Origin: Zygaena filipendulae
Lineage: Eukaryota > Arthropoda > Insecta > Lepidoptera > Zygaenidae
Direction of reading: 5' to 3'
Assembly: GCA_907165275.2 (NCBI GenBank)
Contig: OU015677.1
Location: 2,604,001-2,668,000 of the forward strand
Length of the DNA stretch: 64,000 nucleotides
The notes beneath the pieces are model-generated. The model had not been told where the DNA came from and did no database searches. It worked only from the letters and a program-made list of their open reading frames with translations. This document shows positions 53,491 to 64,000 of the stretch, piece by piece; within the stretch, counting starts at the first letter, position 1, and each line of letters starts with the position of its first letter. Position numbers and translations under genes: made by a program.

Positions 53491-53735
53491 GAGGACCCAA
53501 ACAAAGTAGATTTCGGTGAAATGCTGTTGAACTCTAGTTTCGCAGTCGAATCGAAAACGAGCGATGTTACGTTGTCGCTTTTCCTGGCTGGATATTATTT
53601 TCAGCGGTCGTAATAAAAAAAAAACTTTAATTTAAAATCCTTCGTTTTTTTCTTTCGATATAAATAGCAACAGTACTAGTCAATGTTGTTATTTAACTTC
53701 CGCGGCGCTTGTGATTTGCGTATCATTGTGTCAAA

Positions 53736-53748
53736 CGGTCGTTGACCC
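53736..53748. promoter_or_regulatory. IR1 ecdysone-response-like site, upstream of HR3
   Basis: CGGTCG-T-TGACCC followed by CCGG. It has one perfect and one degenerate half-site with one-base spacing. It is about 1.75 kb upstream of the HR3 ATG and 246 bp from the other upstream IR1. Confidence 0.45.
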
Positions 53749-54944
53749 CGGAAAGTATAGTCAACCGCAGAAACGGAGTTGCAATTTTGTTTACATGCGC
53801 AAAAGTAGTACCTAATTAGTAATTATTTCACACGCAATTTATGAAACATGGCCTCTTTTATTAAAATACAATAAAAATGTGTTTTACAATTCGAAGAAAT
53901 GTATGCGTCAGGAGAAAAGTACCTATTAATATTAAAATATTATGCTCGGGGAAAAGTTTGTGGTTTCAAAATGAAACTTAAAAAAAATTGTAAACAACTT
54001 AGCAGATGTGTAGAATCATGCTTCTTATCATATTTTACTATCGCGAGATGGTGGGCTACTCAATAAAAAATAATTACGTAACAAATATAATTTATGAGTA
54101 AAAGGTGTATAAGGCTGTGAAGGTTAGGCCCTTGCTCATTATATTATTTAAATTATTTTTTGCTTGGAATTGTATGTATGGAATTGTCATCGGACGTGTT
54201 GAAACTAAGCTTGTTCAGATTTTCGTTCATTAGGAATACATTATTTTTATTTTATTTTTTTTTATTTGGATGGCAACAAAAAAAATCTGTTTGATTAACC
54301 CTACGGTTTTCTACCGATCTGCCTACTAAGTAGGTAGGTATAGTAGTTTTTGCGTAATACACGTACATACATACATACATACAAAGACGATTTCGTTATT
54401 GATGTTGTGAAATCGAAAATCCAAAAATGCTTACAAGCATTCATTATATTTGTGCATATTTATTTTCATATTATGTGTATTTTAACGATTATTATTTCAC
54501 TTGGGTAATCTATATTTAACTATAGGAAGGCTTTAGTTGCATAAGCAATAATTATTGAATTTATTTTATCGCCACGGCTGTTCCATACAAATTTGTTGTG
54601 TACGACGAAAAACTGCAAGTTGATTTTACTTTTGGTCGTTCGAAACTTCATAATACGAAAGCCCGTTACATTAGCCAAATGCCAGCGACCTTGAGTGCGA
54701 GCGAGATAGCTAACACGCGTCTATGTGCTACGCATAGGCTGACGACCTATCGATTCGGGAACACATGGTTGGAGCTATCCTATGTGTATAATCAACATGG
54801 TTTTTTTTTTTGTTAAATTTACTCCTTATGGGGAAAGCAAACGAAGTGTCCATACAGCCAGTTCATAATATGTATTTTTCTTTGTAGAAGTTATGTACAT
54901 TGATATATATATACATAACTTCATAACAATATATATACATTGAT

Positions 54945-54980
54945 TATTGTGAAGTGGATTATTATTATTATCGCTGAGAT
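54945..54980 (+). mobile_element. SINE tail fragment
   Basis: TTGTGAAGTGGATTATTATT and ATTATCGCTGAG, matching the tail of the 38.5-kb SINE. Confidence 0.4.
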
Positions 54981-57354
54981 GCATTTCGATGCTTTACCTG
55001 GAAGCAATTCTCCACAATTGGACCCTAATGGGATGCTCTGTAGGAAGATATATCTAGATATAGTAAAACGACAACCTCTCAGCGAGCACCCCAATTTATC
55101 TTATTTCACATTACTATGCAGATTTCACCACGTGTACACTGTACACAATATTAACCACGCTAAAAAAGAAATAAAACTGACGTCCATTTTGCTCAAATGC
55201 CGCCAAAAGTCCTCAAAACGTAGTGATTATATGATCTTTGGTCCTCAACATAGATCTAGATAAATTTATAGTATTTTCTTCTTTTTTATTCTTTGCTTAT
55301 AATGCATTCAGCCAGTTTCAAAAGAAAAATCGTTGTACAGTTAGAAATTGCAAAGTATGGTGCCATAGACTGCAAAATCTCACGCGGACACCGATAAAAT
55401 CAGCTCGAATGTTCATGCCCACATAAAAACCGCCACTGCAGAACTTATTGTCCAATACAAATATACGGGAGTGTAACTAACCCACCCGGTATAAAAAAAT
55501 ATATTATATTCTAAGATAGGTATTTCATTAAACTAAAAGATAGTAGAAAAATATGCAGAATGGGGTAAATATGTATAGTATAGTAGTATATTTTTTCTGC
55601 AGTATTGCGACGTAATATTAAAAAAAAATTAAAACCGCAAACAGCGGTCGTTTTAAATATATTTGCTCTGTTTTTAAATTCTACTATCGATTTCTTTAAA
55701 AGATATGACTTTTAAAACGATTGGCGCTGTTTATTACAGACAGATTGTAAGTAGCATAAAAACTATACAAAAAACACCAATCGGTTCGATTCCCGCAATG
55801 CGTAAAAACCTTATCCTCCATTTGGGGCGCGTCGGAAAAGTATGCGGTAAAAACTAGGGTGGGGTAAAACTTATTCACGCATTCGAGTGTGGCCAGCATA
55901 AATAATTGCCGGATAAAAAAATTTTAGGTAATATTATCATACCCAAGTAAAATGTTTACAAAAAGAAATATAGTTATGTGTCTTTGTAAGTAGGTAGGTA
56001 CTTATTGATTCATACGTAATGTAGGTACGTGCTTACATTGTAATAAAATCATTGCATTATGACAAAACTAGCTGCTCCCTTGCGTTTTACTCCTTCGGGA
56101 ACACCAGGAAGTATCCTAATATGTCATTTAGAGATATAGTAGCTTTCTATCAGTAAAACAATTTTTAAAATAGCTTCATTACATCCAAAGATTACCCGCC
56201 TTACATACAAGCCTACAAAACTTTACCTATGTATAATATCAATGTATTGTATATTAGTTTAGAAGACGTTAACCTGTTAAATTGTCTTTAGTTGTGCAAT
56301 TAATTCTTAAATAAAAAACATGATAGAGTTCATCGACCTGCCTGACGTATTGCGTTTCTCAAAGACTGCTGATGTCAGCAGTCCTTATGTAGGCAGCGAT
56401 CAGCTTACGTGTTGAAATAAGCGTGTATAATCATAATGATGTATCAATGACTTATAATTTTTCTACTATCTATGGATTAATCTATTAAAAAACTATAGAT
56501 ATACTAAAAACCAGGCTGCATAGGTACGTTATTGTTTGCAAGAGAACAAAAAAAAAGTAAACGCGGAAATGTCAGTTGGAAGATTCGAATTTCAAATGGG
56601 CCCCGCATTCGCGATAAAGCGCCCGAACTGCGTCCAATGAACTATGAACCGATTGGTTTGAACCTAAAAATAAATATCATGAACCTCTTTACTCATATAA
56701 TCTTCGTGCTTCACTAATAACCGAAAATAATCTTAGGTTATAAACGGGAGATTGTCTATGATTCTTCAAACAATTTTGTATACGTATGTATAAGCAACCC
56801 ACGTTCGAATCGGTAATGGAAGTCAGAAATTATAATAATATCTATAAATAAATTGGTAGGCATTAACAAAAATATATAACATAGAAGCTTCTGGAACGGT
56901 AAGCAAGGTATGGATCAAAATTCAAAACCCATAAGAAACTAAGAATAAAAATATGGAGAAGGTTGACCACATTGTTTTTGGCGAGATTATTCTTAATTTA
57001 TCTGACCTCATAAAATGACCTCAAAGCAGAGAACCGACAATACAATTGAAAGTGAATTTTTATTTTTAAATAACACTTTTCAAAAAAATCGCAGCTGTCT
57101 ATCTCAATATTGACTGATTAATTTGTCTTTAATGGATTAGCAACCTGTCTCTATATTGACTGATATTCGGTCTCTTTATCGATCAGACTCTATAGATATT
57201 TGATACTCATCTATGTCGACTAGAGTCTAGAAGTCTATGTCTATATTTTTTTAAATATCGATTAACAACCATCAACGCACAGCCTAAACCGCTGATCGCA
57301 GAGACCTCAAACTTGAGGGGTGTGTTTTTTGAATAATGTGGCCATCCGGTAAGA

Positions 57355-57470
57355 AAGGGTTTCCGAAAATTCTACCCCTAAAGGTGTGAAAAGGGGGGGC
57401 AAAGTTTGTATGGAACAATTCCGCGGGAACTTCGAAATTATCGCGGGTGAAACCGCGCGGGACAGCTAGT
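57355..57470 (+). mobile_element. Helitron-like 3' fragment
   Basis: GGGGCAAAGTTTGTATGGAA, TTCCGCGGGAACTTCGAAAT and CGCGGGTGAAACCGCGCGGG before ACAGCTAGT. Confidence 0.5.
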
Positions 57471-57647
57471 GTCTGTATATAACACATGGACGAAGAATTA
57501 AAAAATTATTTGCTACAAAATGTTAGTATTCTATAGAATCTATTGTCTTTGCCCACGTCCCCTTGATATCATATTACGCGTATCTATATATTACTGGTTC
57601 AATCCACGTGAGTTCCAGGATACTTCGTGAACTCTCCAGAAACTATA

Positions 57648-57855
57648 TCCTACTAATATTAAGTTTGTAAGAATGTATGGATGTATGGATGGATGGATGT
57701 TTGTTACTCTTTCACGCAAAAACTACTGAATGGATTTAAATGAAATTTTACAATAATATAGCTTATACATCAGATTAACACAAAGGGTACTTTTTATCCC
57801 GGAATTCCCGCGGGATCTCCGACATCAACGCGGGTGAAACTGGGGGCACAGCTAG
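57648..57855 (+). mobile_element. Intact Helitron-like non-autonomous element (208 bp)
   Basis: Cleanest copy: starts TCCTACTAATATTAAG after an A and ends GGGGGCACAGCTAG before a T, as expected for A|TC...CTAG|T insertion. It carries a short GATG tract, TTTGTTACTCTTTCACGCAA and CCCGGAATTCCCGCGGGATC. In better copies CGCGG-GTGAAA-CCGCG forms the 3' hairpin just before CTAG. These traits agree with lepidopteran Lep1-type Helitrons. Confidence 0.7.
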
Positions 57856-58036
57856 TCTATCATATAATTGTACTATTACCATAATTATAAGTTAACTATA
57901 AACATAACCAGTAAATTTATGCTAAACCGAGTCGATAGTTTCCAAGTTTACCGATCTCATTATCCTATTTATATAAATAAATATAGAATATATGCAGTCG
58001 AGAGAAAATTAAAAATTAAATAAAGTATCTAAGCAA

Positions 58037-58290
58037 TTACTTATTTATTTATTTAAACTTTATGCACATCACGGTACAAAGGCGGACTTATTGCCACAGT
58101 GGCATTCTCTGCCAGTCAACCTTACCCATCATAGTGCGTAGAGTACAATAAAAAATATCAATTAGTTCCCTTGTTTGATCCGCTATAAATAGCATCATAT
58201 AGCTTATTAACTCCAAGGCATTACAATGAACCATAGAGTGTCTATAAAAAGAAGCGGTAGTGAAGTGCATCGGCAATGCCCAGCACTAGT
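58037..58290 (-). mobile_element. LINE 3' end fragment
   Basis: (ATTT)n then AAACTTTATGCACATCACGG, TACAAAGGCGGACTTATTGC and CATTCTCTGCCAGTCAACCT, the 3'UTR phrase of a CR1/jockey-like LINE common in moths. Confidence 0.5.
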
Positions 58291-58432
58291 AGCTGACTAG
58301 ACAGTGATGAACTCGCTTACAATATTTTGGGAGTTCGACGTCCGAACCACCGACGTCAACGAACTACACCAGGGTTATCAGCCTAACATGTTCTAATACC
58401 GCAAAAATGGAAAATTATTACGTTTATTGTCT

Positions 58433-58625
58433 AACTAGCTGTCCTCCGAGGTTCCACCTGCGTTAATTTCACCGTTTCTACAAGAATCTCGGGATAAAAA
58501 GTACTCTGTGTCCTTCTCTGTAGTCCTGAAAACGTGTATGCAATATGTTATGATGATCGGTTGTGTAGATAAGGCGTGAAAGCGTAACAAACAAACAATC
58601 TCACATTCGCATTTATAGAAGGATC
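58433..58625 (-). mobile_element. Helitron-like element
   Basis: AACTAGCTGTCCTCCGAGGT to CACATTCGCATTTATAGAAG, reverse orientation, with GATGATCGGTTGTGTAGATA. Confidence 0.55.
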
Positions 58626-59989
58626 TACAATCAATCTACAAAGCTTTTTGATATTAAGACTATGTTATAAGATATGTGTAGAAGTACAAAGCATTAAAAA
58701 GCTGCTATAGATATTCATTATAACAGCCTTAATTATGGACAGAGTAAAAAGAGGCGCGGTCTCTTTCGAGTTTAGGCTGCGTGGTCTGCTTCGAGACCCC
58801 AAAATTAGTGGTTTGGGTGTTCTTCTGCCGGTATTCAGTCAGTTTCAGATTACGACAAAATACTGGCTAATAATGAAATTTCTTTTTTATTTACAAACTT
58901 AAAACTGAGAACTGACAACCCTATGAGGCTGTAATATCTTTCGAGGCCAGATAGCACCCGGCGGATATCGATCGCCGATTTGTAAACGGCCAGTGACAGG
59001 TCGTTTACAAATTTGTATCAAAGAAGTACGAAGCTATTTAGTGTGAACTGGCTGGGCCCTTCCGCAGTTTTCTAAAAACCAACAAATAGTGGAATTTATA
59101 TTCGAAAGAGTCCATGTACTGATTTGCATGTCTGAAACTATAAAATTAACGGTACTTCCATGCAAAATATCCTTGTCAAAATTATAAAAAGAACCTTCAG
59201 TTAGTTTTTTTTTTTATATTTTCCAAGATACGCAACGGATTTTAATGCGGTGTTTACTATCACTATGTGGAATATCCTTTGGTAAAATAATTATTTGGAG
59301 TTTTAGAAGGAACCTCCGGGAAACGTCGAGGTTTTATATTATACGTACCTAGGTAACAAATCCAATAAAACACAGACATTTTAAAGTATGTATTTTACGA
59401 TTAAAATAAAGCACATTTTAAACCTTACTCAAACAATATAAGCGTCTAATCAAATGGTGACATACAAACATACATAACCTGGTTCCGTTCGCCATGTTCG
59501 GTCTTAAGGCTATGTTTAAATAAAAATAAAGCGATAGTGAAATTTTACGAGTAACTTTTGCACAGTTTAGTTTCTATTGATTTAGCAAAATACATGTTTT
59601 TTTTTTATAAAAAATGTATTTTAAAAGTAGACATTTAAAATTTCGCTATCGCAATTTTAGTAATTGTTGCCCGCTATGAGGTAATGTCAAGATTCTCATT
59701 ATTAGGCACATTCGAATCAACAGTATATATTATATTGTGATGGTTATTATTCATTGAACTGGCCATGGAATTGCCAAGTGCCATTTTATATCTCCAAATT
59801 TTGTTATTTTACAATAAGATTAAGATATATTTTTTTTATATGTTGCGATATTGGAATTTAAAAAGACTCATTTTCTAATACGATATTTATAAAACGAAGG
59901 CATTTTATGTCGATAGTGATAAAATATGAATCATCACAAGCGCAATACGAAACGGCCATTGCGAATGTGAAAAAAAAAAACAGAGATTC

Positions 59990-60200
59990 AAACTATCTAA
60001 AAAAAGAACAACCGGGAAGTCTTGCATCGCCTGCAGACGCGCGAAGGCGCAAAAGATAAGGTGTTGCCGGTTTCTCGGGTCTGCCCACGTGGTGGGCAGA
60101 TCGGGTTCAACGCCTGCCCCACTGCGCACCACAGAGTTCGCTGCACGGCCACACCACGACGAGCTTGGGTGTGTGAGACTTAAACCTCGACGTCTTTAAA
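59990..60200 (-). other. GC-rich patch, possible retroelement piece
   Basis: A minus-strand open frame gives DPRNRQHLIFCAFARLQAMQ and a Cys-poor C-part. Composition differs sharply from the flanks and is followed by an (ACAC/GCAC) run. Unidentified. Confidence 0.25.
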
Positions 60201-61758
60201 TAAAACACACACGCACGCACGCACACACGCATGCCACGCGACTTCTATGCTCATTCCATGCGTATATAATGTACACGGTAAGGGCGTATCCATGAATAAG
60301 GACAGGTGACTAATATTGCATATTTAAAAGGCCTTGTCTCTTGAAGTCGTGCCATAATAAGGAGTAGTGATGGATCCCAAGAGTCGCTAAAGATGACGTA
60401 ATCAATGTTGGTTTTCATCAATCATAATTTTATAATATTTATTTTGCTGTAGCTGACGCAAGCTTTATAAGAATGAATTTCAACAGATTTCAACATTTTC
60501 TTTGGCAGGTATATACTCTTTAATAAAAAAAATATTTACTGTTACTGAAATTACATGATATTTTGTAGTTGCATGCACTTTTAATTTTATTTCTATTTAA
60601 ACATGAATTTCTCATGAACACATGGAAGCCATATTGTTATACCTAAAATGTTACATTTAGAATACAATATAATAATGAGCGTATAATATGGCGTTCGGTT
60701 TGGTACTCAACTTCGGTCACGTGATAAAATTTAGCTTCAAAATAACACTATTTTGAATTGTTGTTATAACAATTTCAACCATGTATAACTTAGATTCTTT
60801 CCAATACTTCAATAACTTTAATTCAGTCACGTGATCCAAAATTATAGGTATTAAGTTACTTATTAAGTTGCTGGTTACGGCTTATTGTTCTCACACAAGT
60901 AATTGCAAATTAAGTCATCACTAATATTATGTTATGACTTTAAACTGACAGCGTGCTACTGGAGAGTTTGTTGCGCAGCTTCTTCTTTTCAGCCATAGCA
61001 CTAGGAAGCGAAGCTGTGAAGGGAGGATATTGTATGGGTGCTTTTGTAATAAAATGTAATTTTATTGACGTCAAAAACAGTCACATTATGGGCCGAATTT
61101 AAATAAATTATTTGAATTTGAACTTGCTACTAGTCACTAGCTCCAAAAACTTCTTTGTATTTAGAAATACTCCTTTAGAGCGTTTTAAGTATTAATATTG
61201 GAATGTTCTCTGCACTCTGTTTATCCGTCACTTCAAAGTAGGATCCGAAATAGAAAAGTCTATTCCGATATATTATTGTATAAGAACTGTGCCCCGCGGT
61301 TTCACCCGAGTGAAAAATTTCACACAGCTTTTTTTTTCTACATCCGATTTAAACGAACTAAACCTATACATAATATGTTGCTCCGGGCTAAGCTTAATCT
61401 ACCTGTGAAAATTGCATGACAATCCGTTGAGTAGTTTAGGAGATTATCGTGAGCAGACAGACAGACAAGAAAGAACTAAAAAACCTTTTATTATGGTTGG
61501 TTACTCTTCTTTTATCGTTCCATCTCAATTTTTGTTAAAAAGTATTCAATATACAGAATCGCTGATTGTACTCTTTTACTATACTACAGATTAGACACTG
61601 AATAGATAAATACCTAATATTTTATCGCTTTCACATGAAACTTCGTTTCACAGCCATCATCAACATTTATTAGTAATTTTCAGACAAACAGCGTCATCAC
61701 ATCGTAAGGTAGAGTGACGAGTATTGCTTCAATGGCAAAGAATAACTTCATAGGCCAA

Positions 61759-62534
61759 CAGCTCTACCTCAGCTAGAGTTCATTCTAGTACCACGTATAG
61801 GGCCAACATGACAGCTCTACCTCAGCTAGAGTTCATTCTAGTACCATGTATAGGGCCAACATGACAGCTCTACCTCAGCTAGAGTTCATTCTAGTACCAC
61901 GTATAGGGCCAACATGACAGCTCTACCTCAGCTAGAGTTCATTCTAGTACCACGCATAGGGCCAACATGATAGCTCTACCTCAGCTAGAGTTCATTCTAG
62001 TACCACGTATAGGGCCAACATGACAGCTCTACCTCAACTAGAGGTCATTCTAGTACCACGTATAGGGCCAACATGACAGCTCTACCTCAACTAGAGGTCA
62101 TTCTAGTACCACGCATAGGGTCAACATGACAGCTCTACCTCAGCTAGAGTTCATTCTAGTACCACGCATAGGGTCAATATGACAGCTCTACCTCAGCTAG
62201 AGTTCATTCTAGTACCACGCATAGGGCCAACATGATAGCTCTACCTCAGCTAGAGTTCATTCTAGTACCACGTATAGGGCCAACATGACAGCTCTACTTC
62301 AACTAGAGGTCATTCTAGTACCACGTATAGGGCCAACATGACAGCTCTACCTCAACTAGAAGTCATTCTAGTACCACGTATAGGGTCAACATGACAGCTC
62401 TACCTCAGCTAGAGTTCATTCTAGTACCACGCATAGGGTCAATATGACAGCTCTACCTCAGCTAGAGTTCATTCTAGTACCACGCATAGGGTCAATATGA
62501 CAGCTCTACCTCAGCTAGAGTTCATTCTAGTACT
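61759..62534 (+). repeat. 53-bp minisatellite, 14.6 copies
   Basis: The unit begins CAGCTCTACCTCAGCTAGAG and ends GGGCCAACATGA. Units 4-8 (61918-62182) and 9-13 (62183-62447) match as a 265-bp higher-order repeat, marked by two CAACTAGA variants and a TAGCTC variant in the same order. Fourteen of fifteen units contain CTACCTCA. Confidence 0.95.
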
Positions 62535-62859
62535 GACCAAAGAATTGACCCTCAATTATCTTAGTATGGGCGTACCACTTCGCCATTTTTAATTTGTTCG
62601 TGTTGTTCTTTTTTTTAGCTACTGTCATGTCATACCATATCCAGCCAGTTCTCTATTGTGTACAAAGATCGATTCGCATTGAGATTTTATCTATGTGTAA
62701 TTATGAGGCTGTACAATTAGCATATCCTTTGCGTTGCGTATGTAACGTTTTATAAAGAATATGACTCAGCATGTCTACAGTTCAGTGATTGATCTGTTCG
62801 TACCGACGTGACGTAATTTTTGGCGGCAAATGAGGTGGGACAAAAAAAAATATTTTGAA

Positions 62860-63045
62860 CACTACCTGCGGTTTTACCCGTGTTAATTTCGAAGTTACCG
62901 CGGGAATTTCTGGATAGAAAGTGCCCAATGTCCTTTTCTGTACCACTGACAACGTGTGTAGAAAATTTCATGACGATCAGTTGAGCCATTAAGGCGTGAA
63001 AACTTAACAGACAGACAGAGTTACTTTGGAATTTATAATTTAGGG
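62860..63045 (-). mobile_element. Helitron-like element
   Basis: GCGGTTTTACCCGTGTTAAT, CCAATGTCCTTTTCTGTACC, ATGACGATCAGTTGAGCCAT and ACAGACAGACAGAGTTAC in order. Confidence 0.55.
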
Positions 63046-63389
63046 ATTTAACTTTAAAAACCATGTAGATATATTAAATTCTTCGACGTAATTTATAAGT
63101 TATTAAATATTAAAATTAAACTAGGGAACTTGAAATATCATTAATTGCATTTGTTAATGGTGTACATAATAACAATAGATGACATTGACATCTGCCGATG
63201 GGGCTGACTAACTATTGTAGGTATCATTTAAAAAACAACAAGGTAGGCACAGGATGTTACGCTCGTTGCCAAGTTCAAGTACGTAATTTCCATTGCCTAT
63301 ATTTATTTTCAACCTGCCAAAACAAATAATAATAATGACAAAAAAATTCTGCTCACTGACCGTACGGTGAGTTTGTGAGTTTGTGACGT

Positions 63390-63546
63390 TATAGGGGGTA
63401 ATGTCTGGATCTACTGAACCGATTTTGAAAATTCTTTCACTTATAGAAAGCTACGGTATCACTGAGTGACATAGGGTACTTTTTATCCCGAAACTCCCAT
63501 GGGAACTCCGAAATTACCGCAGGTGAAACCGTGGGGGACGGCTAGT
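63390..63546 (+). mobile_element. Helitron-like element, third subfamily, copy 1
   Basis: GGGGGTAATGTCTGGATCTA, ATTCTTTCACTTATAGAAAG, CATAGGGTACTTTTTATCCC, GGGGGACGGCTAGT. The same subfamily hosts the GAATA array. Confidence 0.6.
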
Positions 63547-63714
63547 ATGTTATATTTTGCTTATAAAATCTAAGGAAGGGTTTTGGAATTCATATGAAAA
63601 TGGTTAATGTTAGCAAGGAAATCAGTATTTGTTGTCTTATCTACAAACAAAGATCAAATATTTATAGGTTTTTGGATATTTGAAACCCTAAGGTAGAAAA
63701 GATGAAACTGGGAT

Positions 63715-63883
63715 AATCTATACTAATTATTTGAGTGAGAGTGTGAGGTTGTGGGGGGTAATCTCTGGATCTACTGAACTAATTTCGAAAATTCTTTAAC
63801 CAATAGAATGCCACGTTATTTGTCCCCCGGAAGTCCCGGGGGAACTCCGAAATTACCGCGGATGCAACCGCGGAGAACAGTTA
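63715..63883 (+). mobile_element. Helitron-like element, third subfamily, copy 2
   Basis: GGGGGGTAATCTCTGGATCT, CCCCGGAAGTCCCGGGGGAA, GCGGATGCAACCGCGGAGAA, CAGTTAG. Confidence 0.55.
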
Positions 63884-64000
63884 GGTAATACGTATAAAAG
63901 AAAAGCAAAGACGTCAGAAACGACGAGCGGTATAAAATTTTGAATTCAGAACGTAGTGACGTCCATCGCCACCATGTCAATAACAAGTGAAGATTTTGTA

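Larger units (their letters stand above)
53120..64000. other. Upstream flank, intergenic
   Basis: HR3 promoter area (53.1-53.8 kb, CpG-rich around 53.4-53.5), then AT-rich DNA. It has a SINE tail (54.95), Helitron-like copies (57.4, 57.65, 58.43, 62.86, 63.39, 63.72 kb), a LINE 3' fragment (58.04), a GC-rich patch (60.0-60.2) and the 53-bp minisatellite (61.76-62.53). No gene recognised. Confidence 0.6.

Noticed and set aside
61759..62534. CRISPR-like array
   Set aside because: Units are tandem with no unique spacers, in an insect nuclear genome.

Overview
The window is animal nuclear DNA, almost certainly from a moth or butterfly (Lepidoptera). It is AT-rich and carries one multi-exon gene with short coding exons spread over 40 kb. 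The repeats are typical of Lepidoptera: Helitron-like short elements with 5'-TC and 3'-CTAG ends, elements with GTCT microsatellites, CR1/jockey-like LINEs and tRNA-derived SINEs. The species cannot be named from the sequence.

The only cellular gene I can support is HR3 (hormone receptor 3, the insect ROR/NR1F orthologue; MHR3 in Manduca, BHR3 in Bombyx). It is on the minus strand and its coding region looks complete. I place twelve coding exons between the ATG at 51993 and the TAA at 11697-11695. All junctions keep one frame, giving 729 residues: an N-terminal A/B region (exon 1), two zinc fingers on exons 2 and 3, a hinge on exons 4-6, and a ligand-binding domain on exons 7-12 ending in an AF-2 helix. 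Exon 6 is 522 nt with phase-1 ends on both sides. Skipping it gives 555 residues, close to the length I recall for classical moth HR3, so it is probably a cassette exon. The intron after exon 10 uses a GC donor.

Layout: 1-11.7 kb is AT-rich 3' flank (possibly including the HR3 3'UTR) with MITEs, a LINE 3' end with 54 A's, and a GC-rich island. From 11.7 to 22.3 kb are exons 12 to 5 with short introns; the last intron holds a (GATG)n/Helitron composite array. From 22.6 to 26 kb is a LINE with an open EN-RT frame inside intron 4. From 26 to 38 kb are exons 4, 3 and 2, a Harbinger-like relic and a palindromic MITE. From 38 to 51.7 kb is the 13.5-kb first intron, with a perfect 940-bp (GAATA)188 array, a duplicated block carrying ROR-type sites, and several inverted-repeat ecdysone-receptor-like sites. 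From 52 to 54 kb is the presumed 5'UTR and promoter. From 54 to 64 kb is intergenic and repeat-rich, with a 53-bp minisatellite.

HR3 is an ecdysone-induced orphan receptor. The IR1 sites upstream of exon 1 and in introns 1 and 3, and the ROR-type half-sites in introns 1 and 3, would suit control by EcR/USP and by HR3/E75 themselves. That regulatory reading is inference from motifs, not proof.
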